A stretch of DNA of 12,681 nucleotides from Candidatus Nomurabacteria bacterium. GTDB lineage: Bacteria; Patescibacteriota; Saccharimonadia; Saccharimonadales; Saccharimonadaceae. The stretch covers positions 1 to 12,681 of the forward strand of contig JAITKW010000014.1 in the NCBI GenBank assembly GCA_031278275.1. Direction: 5' to 3'. The notes beneath the pieces were generated by a model. The model did no database searches. It was given only the letters and a program-made list of their open reading frames with translations, and was not told the DNA's origin. This document shows, piece by piece, positions 1 through 5,231 of the stretch. Position numbers and translations under genes: made by a program. Position 1 is the stretch's first letter, and each line of letters opens with the position of its first letter.

Positions 1-1372
1 TGGTACGCAACTTGGTGGCGACAAACGTCAACCCCGCTGACGTAGTGCGCGAATTAACGCAAGCAATTTGACGGTTTGGAAACTTTTGCCGTAGAACCCC
101 AGTCGCATTAAGCGCATGGAGAAAAGTGCTTGAAAGCGCATCCGACATCGTCACAAAAACCACGTCCGTGCCTTTTTCAAGGTACGGTGTCGCCCTCTCC
201 AGCCATTCATACTCCGAAACCGCTTCGGTCGCGAAACTGCTTGCGCCATATTCCGCCAACAACCCATAAAACTCATCTTCCGACATATTTGACCAATCTG
301 GCAAGTGCAAAAACCTCGTCTTGCCAACCCGCATTGACATGCCGACCACATCAATGCCGTATTTTTCCAAATCGGTCGCCGAAATATCTGCCGTAGCGTC
401 CGTAATAATCGCAGTCGCATCGTGGCAAATGAATCTTGGCGGATTTTTGGCATTTGCGCTCTGCAAGAACATGTCGTCAACGCTGGACTGAACCTCACCA
501 AAACCGCCAAAATGATTGATGACCCGCTGCGGGTGATTCGTGTGAACATGAATCTTGTAAACATCACGAAAGTTTATCACAACTTCGCTGTCGCCAATTT
601 TGCCAAGAAAAGCCCGCTCTCTCTCAAAATGAAGTGGCTTCGCAGTCTTGAAAATAACCTGAACGCAATAACGAAACTTCGTCTTTGTACTGTGTTGATG
701 TTTTTCAACATCAATGTGCGGGGCAAAATCAGCAAATCGCGCATAACTAGACTCGGTTGAATTGTCCCCAAGCTGGGATTTCCTCATTCCCTCCAAAAAC
801 AGCATCAGTCCCGCCGCACCAGAATCAACAACGCCGGCTTTCTTGAGAACGCTAAGCAAGTTCTCGGTGTTATCCACCGAAGACTGGGCGATGTCCAAAA
901 TCACATCAAACAAACCCGCGTCTGTCGTGGTAACTTTAGTCGCAGACATCGCGCCAACCGCAATATCCGCCATGACCGTCAACATTGAGCCTTGCTTTGG
1001 CTCGCCAATCTTGGTACACGCTTCGTTATGCCCATGCTGCAAAGCGTCCCCAAGAACTTGCTGGGTCAGTTCTCTGTCGCGCAGATAATCGCAAACACCC
1101 GTAATCCACGCCGCAAAAATAGTGCCGGAATTACCCCGAGAGCCCACAATCGCACCGAAAGACACCGCATCCGCAAAAGCGTTATAATCCGCAGTATCCG
1201 CCAACGCATTGACTCTCTCAACAATACTTCCCGCCGTTTCACACAAGTTCTTGCCCGTGTCATTGTCCGGCATCGGCCACATATTGATTTTATCAAGTAG
1301 CGACCGATAACTTTGCAACATCAAGTTGCCCATTTCCAACATCTTCCGTGCTTTTGACAGATTAAACTTCAT
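1..1372 (-). CDS. DAK2 (FakA-like) kinase fused to a DegV fatty-acid-binding domain, C-terminus cut off
   Basis: The minus strand is open for 457 codons from the ATG at 1372 to the window edge. AGGAGG (1382-1387) sits 9 nt upstream. Residues 1-200 match the DAK2/DhaL ATP-binding domain of fatty acid kinase FakA: PDNDTG (35-40, Asp pair for Mg-ATP; FakA usually has PDGDTG), GSRGNSG (77-83), GSMLTVM (128-134) and GVVDSGAAGL (180-189). Residues 230-300 match the FakA middle domain (GDSEVVI, then KIHVHT at 273-278). From about residue 321 (IITDATADI) it is a true DegV/FakB fold, with EKYGIDVV and a SDALSSTF motif (410-417), instead of the usual FakA C-terminal domain. FakA phosphorylates fatty acids held by FakB (DegV), so this looks like kinase and carrier in one cytoplasmic chain. 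The usual TSQPS lipid-contact motif of DegV is replaced near SSFATEAV (378-385). The last third of the DegV domain lies outside the window. The domains are secure; the substrate is inferred. Confidence 0.88.
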   Translation of the reverse strand, partial: MKFNLSKARKMLEMGNLMLQSYRSLLDKINMWPMPDNDTGKNLCETAGSIVERVNALADTADYNAFADAVSFGAIVGSRGNSGTIFAAWITGVCDYLRDRELTQQVLGDALQHGHNEACTKIGEPKQGSMLTVMADIAVGAMSATKVTTTDAGLFDVILDIAQSSVDNTENLLSVLKKAGVVDSGAAGLMLFLEGMRKSQLGDNSTESSYARFADFAPHIDVEKHQHSTKTKFRYCVQVIFKTAKPLHFERERAFLGKIGDSEVVINFRDVYKIHVHTNHPQRVINHFGGFGEVQSSVDDMFLQSANAKNPPRFICHDATAIITDATADISATDLEKYGIDVVGMSMRVGKTRFLHLPDWSNMSEDEFYGLLAEYGASSFATEAVSEYEWLERATPYLEKGTDVVFVTMSDALSSTFLHALNATGVLRQKFPNRQIACVNSRTTSAGLTFVATKLRT

Positions 1373-1414
1373 TTCTACCAACCTCCTGATAAAGAAAAAT
1401 TGTAAAGGTTCAAC

Positions 1415-1444
1415 AACCCCACCATAGTGATAACCCCATCATAG
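1415..1444. repeat. Imperfect 13-bp direct repeat at the DAK2-DegV promoter
   Basis: AACCCCACCATAG (1415-1427) is repeated as AACCCCATCATAG (1432-1444) with one mismatch and a 17-bp period. On the minus strand each copy contains a -10-like hexamer (TATGGT and TATGAT) followed by GGGGTT. It could be two staggered promoters or a regulator site repeated about every 1.6 helical turns. Confidence 0.6.
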
Positions 1445-1448
1445 CACA
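1438..1448 (-). promoter_or_regulatory. Extended -10 promoter for the DAK2-DegV gene
   Basis: On the minus strand the sequence reads TGTGC followed by TATGAT, an extended -10 element of the TRTGn type. It lies about 65 nt upstream of the ATG at 1372. No good -35 box is seen 17 nt further up. The AGGAGG ribosome site lies between it and the start codon. A second box, TATGGT, occurs 17 bp closer to the gene as part of a direct repeat. Confidence 0.5.
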
Positions 1449-1632
1449 GTTTTGGGTCATCGCTACGAAAAAATTATTTGTGACAAATCTTGGTGGTTTC
1501 CTTAAAGCCCAAACCCGACCGATGAAACTGTTGCGGGCTAACCTCATTTGAATATTTGGAAGCTTTCAAGGGGTAGTATTCCAAGATATGCGTAAAGCTT
1601 GTAGCAGTAAATGAAAGTTTGCAATTTCTCAG
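1449..1632. other. Intergenic stretch with no recognised gene
   Basis: This is the middle of the 335-bp gap between the divergent DAK2-DegV and secE genes. I see no supported coding region. Short dyads occur (AGCCC/GGGCT near 1506-1539 and TTGGAA/TTCCAA near 1556-1584), but none is a convincing terminator or RNA. The promoters of both flanking genes lie at its edges. Confidence 0.5.
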
Positions 1633-1661
1633 TTGACTTTTTGCGTGAAGTCGGGTACAGT
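1633..1661 (+). promoter_or_regulatory. Sigma70-type promoter for secE-nusG
   Basis: TTGACT (1633-1638), 17-nt spacer, TACAGT (1656-1661). The expected transcription start, near 1668, leaves a leader of about 40 nt before the secE ATG at 1708. This position also rules out translation from the upstream in-frame ATG at 1633. Confidence 0.75.
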
Positions 1662-1707
1662 GGTATTGACAGTCTGCGATAAGCAGATTTTTTTAACGGG
1701 AGATAAG

Positions 1708-2070
1708 ATGGCAGAGAATAAAACGAAAATAAAGCAAGCGAAAAGCCAAATGAAATTGGATAGTCGTCTTGAAAAGAGAAGTCGCAAAAATGCCAAAAAA
1801 GCCGAAAAACGGGCTTTGAAAGAAAAAAACCGCGCGGGGAAAAAGAAGCGTCATTTGCCAAAGTTTTTGAGGGTGATTTTGTCACCGTTTTTCGCAATAG
1901 GACGTTACGTGCGCGATTCTTTTCGCGAAATTCGTCAAGTACGTTGGCCCAATCGCAAAGCCACATGGAAATCCACTTTTGCGGTCTTAGTTTATGTCGT
2001 GATATTTTTCGGTTTGATTATGCTTTTAGACACATTATTTACGGCATTATTTAATAAAATATTGGGATAG
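1708..2070 (+). CDS. secE: Preprotein translocase subunit SecE
   Basis: This is a small 120-residue SecE, the essential clamp subunit of the SecYEG protein-export channel in the cytoplasmic membrane. The N-terminal half is extremely basic (repeated Lys/Arg up to about residue 50). It is followed by the conserved amphipathic segment with FREIRQVRWPNRKATW at about residues 72-87, and then a single membrane helix (about 90-113). The start is set by GGGAG a few bases upstream of the ATG at 1708 and by the promoter at 1633-1661; a longer in-frame version would begin inside the -35 box. The stop at 2070 is 8 bp before nusG, the classic secE-nusG pairing. The basic extension is longer than in minimal SecE proteins and may contact the membrane surface or the ribosome. 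Confidence 0.93.
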   Translation: MAENKTKIKQAKSQMKLDSRLEKRSRKNAKKAEKRALKEKNRAGKKKRHLPKFLRVILSPFFAIGRYVRDSFREIRQVRWPNRKATWKSTFAVLVYVVIFFGLIMLLDTLFTALFNKILG

Positions 2071-2078
2071 GAGGATAA

Positions 2079-2624
2079 ATGGGAGTTAACAGATACAACG
2101 GCAAACGCGCATGGTACGCTATCAGCACATATTCTGGGTTTGAGGATAAAGTGGCGGACAGTATTAACCAGCGTACCAGTAGCATAGAGTTTGCAGGCAA
2201 GATTTTTGAAGCAATTGTACCGAAAGAGAAACAAATTGAGATTAAAAATGGCAAACGTAAGGTGGTGGAGCGTAAGATTTTTCAAGGTTACGTTTTAGTA
2301 GAAACAGCGTTGTCGGACGAAAGTTGGTATATTATTCGTAATACACCGGGCGTAACTGGATTTGTGGGCAACGGCACGCAACCCACGCCGGTTTCGGATA
2401 AAGAAATCGCCAAAATCAAGAAACGCATGGGGGTGGAAGATCCGAAATATTCGGTTAGTCTTGAGGTGGGCGAAACTGTGAATATCACAGATGGGCCGTT
2501 TAAGGGGTTTGATGGCTCGGTGGCGGAGATTGACAAAACTAAGGGCAAGCTAAAAGTGATGGTGAATATGTTTGGGCGCGAAACACCGGTGGAGCTGGAC
2601 GCTTTACAAGTCAAGAAACTTTAG
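2079..2624 (+). CDS. nusG: Transcription termination/antitermination factor NusG
   Basis: The 181-residue NusG is the universal RNA polymerase processivity factor that binds the clamp helices and couples to Rho or ribosomal protein S10. The NGN domain starts with AWYAISTYSGFEDKVADSI (about 11-29) and includes the FQGYVLVE strand (about 68-75) and NTPGVTGFVG (about 88-97). The KOW domain follows, with GETVNITDGPFKGFDGSV at about 130-147. Length and architecture are typical, without the insertions seen in some Thermotogae or Actinobacteria. AGGAGG lies just before the ATG, 8 bp after the secE stop, so it is co-transcribed with secE. Its last codons carry the -35 box of the rplK promoter. Confidence 0.96.
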   Translation: MGVNRYNGKRAWYAISTYSGFEDKVADSINQRTSSIEFAGKIFEAIVPKEKQIEIKNGKRKVVERKIFQGYVLVETALSDESWYIIRNTPGVTGFVGNGTQPTPVSDKEIAKIKKRMGVEDPKYSVSLEVGETVNITDGPFKGFDGSVAEIDKTKGKLKVMVNMFGRETPVELDALQVKKL

Positions 2625-2631
2625 GTATAAT
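2603..2631 (+). promoter_or_regulatory. Internal promoter for rplK inside the 3' end of nusG
   Basis: TTTACA (2603-2608), 17-nt spacer, TATAAT (2626-2631), close to the sigma70 consensus. The -35 lies in the last nusG codons and the -10 directly after the nusG TAG. The predicted start near 2638 leaves a leader of about 22 nt with AAGGA before the GTG at 2661. Confidence 0.75.
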
Positions 2632-2660
2632 ACGAAAGTTACGCACTGGAAAGGATTATT

Positions 2661-3089
2661 GTGGCAGAAAAAAAGGTTATTGGTAATTTGAAACTTCGCA
2701 TTCCGGGCGGAAAGGCGACTGCTGGGCCACCAGTCGGTTCTACGCTTGGTCAATGGGGGCTGAACATGATGGATTTTATCAGTCCATTTAATGAGAAAAC
2801 AAAGGAGTTCAACGGCAAGAATGTGATTGTGCATATTCGGGTGTTTGAAGATCGCACTTTTGATTGGAAATGTTTGGGGCAACCAGTTGACGACATGATT
2901 CGTGAAAAAATCAAGATTAGTAAGGGGTCAGGCAAGCCAAATTTGGAAAAAGTTGGCAAGATTACGAAAGCGCAATTACAAGAAATTGCAGAAGTGAAAA
3001 AAGACCAGCTAAACGCAATTGATGATGAGGGCGCACTGAAAGTCATCGCCGGCACCGCACGCTCAATGGGCGTGGAAGTGGTTGATTAA
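2661..3089 (+). CDS. rplK: 50S ribosomal protein L11 (uL11)
   Basis: This 142-residue protein has full L11 length. L11 binds the GTPase-associated centre of 23S rRNA and helps factor binding and stringent-response sensing. The N-terminal domain has KLRIPGGKATAGPPVGSTLGQ (about 11-31), where most L11 proteins have GKANPAPPVG. The C-terminal RNA-binding domain has GSGKPNLEKVGKIT (about 89-102) and VIAGTARSMGVEV (about 128-140). It starts at GTG 2661 with AAGGA 5-9 nt upstream; no other start keeps the conserved N-terminus. It has its own promoter and a strong terminator straight after it. rplA (L1), its usual next gene, is absent here. The usual TPPA loop reads GQPV. Confidence 0.95.
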   Translation: MAEKKVIGNLKLRIPGGKATAGPPVGSTLGQWGLNMMDFISPFNEKTKEFNGKNVIVHIRVFEDRTFDWKCLGQPVDDMIREKIKISKGSGKPNLEKVGKITKAQLQEIAEVKKDQLNAIDDEGALKVIAGTARSMGVEVVD

Positions 3090-3103
3090 GTTTTCGTTGC
3101 GAG

Positions 3104-3132
3104 AAAAAGACGGGCAGAAAGCCCGTCTTTTT
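3104..3132 (+). terminator. Strong intrinsic terminator after rplK
   Basis: A 12-bp perfect stem, AAAAAGACGGGC paired with GCCCGTCTTTTT around the loop AGAAA, begins 14 nt after the L11 stop and ends in a T-run. It is symmetrical and can also stop transcription arriving from the minus strand. Confidence 0.92.
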
Positions 3133-3139
3133 GGTAATA

Positions 3140-3168
3140 AAAAGGAGCAAGATAGTCTCGCTCCTTTT
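3140..3168 (-). terminator. Intrinsic terminator of the first lysozyme-like gene
   Basis: AAAAGGAGC (3140-3148) pairs with GCTCCTTTT (3160-3168) around an 11-nt loop. Read on the minus strand it follows the stop codon at 3180-3182 by about 11 nt and ends in T-rich sequence. Together with the hairpin at 3104-3132 it separates two convergent transcripts. Confidence 0.8.
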
Positions 3169-3179
3169 GATTTTGGAGG

Positions 3180-4130
3180 TTACGGCGCAAAATAGTCTGT
3201 GTCTATTTGCCCGTAAATCTGCCATGCCCAACTCCCCGCGCGGGAAGTTCTGCGACTGACTCCGGAGATGTGTGTCGCAATCGCTTCCGCGATGTCATGC
3301 ACCTCGTCAAGCTCGGATTGAGCTTTCTTGCTATCGTAATCCGCGCTCGCTTCGGGGTCGACGGGAAGGCGTGTTGAGCCCTTTTCTTTGAGCTCTTTGC
3401 CTGCCTCACCGAGCAGGTCAAGAAGAGCTCTTCGCGCTTCTTGATAGTCCGTGTGTATCTTCTGCACTTCATCGCGCAGGGCATCAGGCGGTGTAATATT
3501 ATGACTGCGACAAAAGTCGTCATCATTTGCGATACGCCATATGGTGTCAACTTGAGCTTCTGTAGACCAGTCTTCACCATACTCTGCGACATGCGCATCG
3601 TACACTGCACCCGTCAGCTGGAACGCACCCCCGTTTTTGGCGTTAGAGTCAAACGAACTCTTCTCGCCGAAAACGCCAATCCATGCTGATGCTATGATGG
3701 TGTTTCCTTCCTCGCGTTCAAGAAACGCAAGGAAAACTTCTCCGATGTTTTCCCTCTGCCGATCAGAAATCGGCATTTCGTCTATTAAGACGGTTTCCGG
3801 CAAAAACCCGAACCGACTTGACACAGAGATAAGGACAGGAGTGGGTGCTAAGGTTGGCGCTGGGGTCGTTGTCGGAGGGGTTTCCCTCCAGCCTTCTTCC
3901 ACTTGTGAATCAGCAATGGGATGAACTGTGCGCTCGACCGCCTCCTCTTCACCCCGCTGAGCAAACGTGAAAAGTATAGTGAATATTGTTATGCCCGCAA
4001 GCACGATCACAGACATAGCCACTTTTCTGACCCACGGGTTTTCCACATCATCACCTCCGAAGAAGATCCCGATGACGATTGATAGGGCTACGAGCGCAAT
4101 TATAGCGACCCCTTTGGATTGTAGTTGCAT
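3180..4130 (-). CDS. Membrane-anchored lysozyme-like protein (phage tail lysozyme-type domain)
   Basis: The protein has 316 residues. Two hydrophobic segments (about 6-25 and 36-57) form a hairpin anchor. A Pro/Thr linker (about 84-98, TPPTTTPAPTLAP) leads to a domain at about 105-205. That domain aligns with the neighbouring gene product: FLPETVLIDEMPISDRQREN matches LPDTLMLDGGVLSDAQRQT, and ASAWIGVFGEKSSFDSNAKNG matches AGWLANIFRESSLNPESES. E156 is the candidate acid. The tail (about 215-295) is charged and helical, ending SWAWQIYGQI. The start codon at 4130 has GGGGG 7 nt upstream. It has its own promoter and terminator. I infer an enzyme acting outside the membrane on peptidoglycan. The active-site neighbourhood is diverged (one extra Lys after the Glu), so it might bind rather than cleave. 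Confidence 0.65.
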   Translation of the reverse strand: MQLQSKGVAIIALVALSIVIGIFFGGDDVENPWVRKVAMSVIVLAGITIFTILFTFAQRGEEEAVERTVHPIADSQVEEGWRETPPTTTPAPTLAPTPVLISVSSRFGFLPETVLIDEMPISDRQRENIGEVFLAFLEREEGNTIIASAWIGVFGEKSSFDSNAKNGGAFQLTGAVYDAHVAEYGEDWSTEAQVDTIWRIANDDDFCRSHNITPPDALRDEVQKIHTDYQEARRALLDLLGEAGKELKEKGSTRLPVDPEASADYDSKKAQSELDEVHDIAEAIATHISGVSRRTSRAGSWAWQIYGQIDTDYFAP

Positions 4131-4213
4131 TTGTTTTCCCCCTTTAAATGTGCGTCCGCATTATCGCGAACACTTAAAATAATATAGTAGTTCGCTTTGC
4201 GTAATGTGACCAT

Positions 4214-4242
4214 ATTGTATCACACTTAACGCTAAAAGTAAA
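4214..4242 (-). promoter_or_regulatory. Promoter of the first lysozyme-like gene
   Basis: On the minus strand: TTTACT (4237-4242), 17-nt spacer, TACAAT (4214-4219), with the extended -10 sequence TGTGA directly upstream of the -10. It lies about 84 bp before the ATG at 4130. Confidence 0.75.
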
Positions 4243-4330
4243 GTATTTAACTATACAAAAGGTTACCAGCGAAGAAAAGACGGGATAGCCTGGCGTAGAA
4301 CAAGCCATGGCGGCAGAAAGTTATTAGTGG

Positions 4331-4357
4331 AAAAAGGCGGGATAACCCCGCCTTTTT
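4331..4357 (-). terminator. Intrinsic terminator of the second lysozyme gene
   Basis: AAAAAGGCGGG (4331-4341) pairs with CCCGCCTTTTT (4347-4357) around a 5-nt loop, 11 bp perfect. Read on the minus strand it begins immediately after the TAG at 4359-4361. Confidence 0.9.
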
Positions 4358-4358
4358 G

Positions 4359-5087
4359 CTAAGTTTTTGGAGGATAAAGTTGCGCATAAAATTGGCGAGC
4401 CAATTCTCCCCGCACTTTTGCCTCCCGACTCTTGTGAGATGGTCGGAGATAATAACGACAAATAATTTCCGCTGCTTCTTCTGGCGTGCAGGCAGCAAGA
4501 AGCTCTTCATGTTTACCGTACCATTGTGTGGTTTCCGATTCATGAAGAGTGAATATCAGTTGTGCCGCCGCCGTTTGCCATTGCTCTTGTTGCTTTAGCG
4601 ATTCCAAGCGTGAGCCACCAAATTGAAGTAATCCAAAATAATGCCCGTCAGCACTTTCGGATTCTGGGTTCAGGCTGGACTCACGAAAAATATTTGCCAG
4701 CCAACCAGCTATCTGCTCTGGCGTATACTCTTGGAACCAGAAATGCATGATGCATTCCTTCAGAGTTTGGCGCTGTGCATCGCTCAGCACGCCCCCGTCT
4801 AACATTAGTGTATCCGGCAGCGGGAGTGGCAACATTTCTATGCGTTGTTGAAGTTTTAATATTGCAGGATTTACTACAGCGACCTCAACGGCGTATTGAA
4901 ATGTGAATACGGGTTTGGACTTTTCGTTTGGCATTTTCCTTTCGTTTGTTGCTGCCTCTTCTATCCTTGCTTCTTTTATAGCAGGGATTTCATCGACTAT
5001 CACCGTAGCGGGAACTTCTCGGTTGCCACTCAGTGCAAAAAACATAGCAACAACGAAAGCGAAACAAATATACTTGCTTTTTCTCAT
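4359..5087 (-). CDS. Secreted phage-tail-type lysozyme
   Basis: The protein has 242 residues. A signal peptide starts MRKSKYICFAFVVAMFFAL, with likely cleavage around residue 20-28. A spacer of about 65 residues follows. The C-terminal domain (about 92-242) fits the phage tail lysozyme family (glycoside-hydrolase-like, cleaving peptidoglycan glycan strands): AGWLANIFRESSLNP at 127-141 with E136 as candidate catalytic acid, YFGLLQFGGSR at 150-160, and WQTAAAQLIFTLHES at 170-184. I choose the ATG at 5087 because AGGAG (5096-5100) is 8 nt away. The ATG at 5093 would be only 2 nt from it. The gene has its own promoter and terminator and is divergent from ftsH. The homologous neighbour at 3180-4130 suggests an old tandem duplication. 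Possible roles are wall remodelling or attack on a host or competitor wall. Confidence 0.78.
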   Translation of the reverse strand: MRKSKYICFAFVVAMFFALSGNREVPATVIVDEIPAIKEARIEEAATNERKMPNEKSKPVFTFQYAVEVAVVNPAILKLQQRIEMLPLPLPDTLMLDGGVLSDAQRQTLKECIMHFWFQEYTPEQIAGWLANIFRESSLNPESESADGHYFGLLQFGGSRLESLKQQEQWQTAAAQLIFTLHESETTQWYGKHEELLAACTPEEAAEIICRYYLRPSHKSREAKVRGELARQFYAQLYPPKT

Positions 5088-5143
5088 TTCCATCTCTCCT
5101 CATAAAGTGCATTTAGACTAGTTGTTCGGCTAAGATGTCCTAT

Positions 5144-5172
5144 ACCATAGCAAAAAAGTAATATTTTGTCAA
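5144..5172 (-). promoter_or_regulatory. Promoter of the secreted lysozyme gene
   Basis: On the minus strand: consensus TTGACA (5167-5172), 17-nt spacer, TATGGT (5144-5149). It is back-to-back with the ftsH promoter: the -35 box ends 6 bp from the TGGCAT that begins the ftsH promoter. Confidence 0.75.
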
Positions 5173-5177
5173 TCTCG

Positions 5178-5206
5178 TGGCATAAAAATATAACGTGTGA
5201 TATAAT
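5178..5206 (+). promoter_or_regulatory. Extended -10 promoter of ftsH
   Basis: Consensus TATAAT (5201-5206) is preceded by TGTGA, a TRTGn extended -10. The -35 is weak (TGGCAT at 5178-5183, spacer 17). The predicted start near 5213 leaves a leader of about 20 nt containing GGGAG (5220-5224) before the GTG at 5232. Confidence 0.75.
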
Positions 5207-5231
5207 TAGTCAGCTTATAGGGAGAAAATCA

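Noticed and set aside
1633..1707. In-frame ATG upstream of secE that would add 25 residues
   Set aside because: It lies inside the -35 box of the likely promoter, has no ribosome site, and the added residues do not resemble SecE; the ATG at 1708 has GGGAG.
1544..1966. 140-codon minus-strand open frame
   Set aside because: It overlaps secE and its promoter, has no ribosome site and encodes a low-complexity Phe/Ser/Leu-rich product, a typical shadow frame.
5166..5231. In-frame ATG upstream of ftsH adding 22 residues
   Set aside because: It is upstream of the TATAAT at 5201-5206, so it would not be transcribed; the GTG at 5232 has GGGAG 7 nt away.
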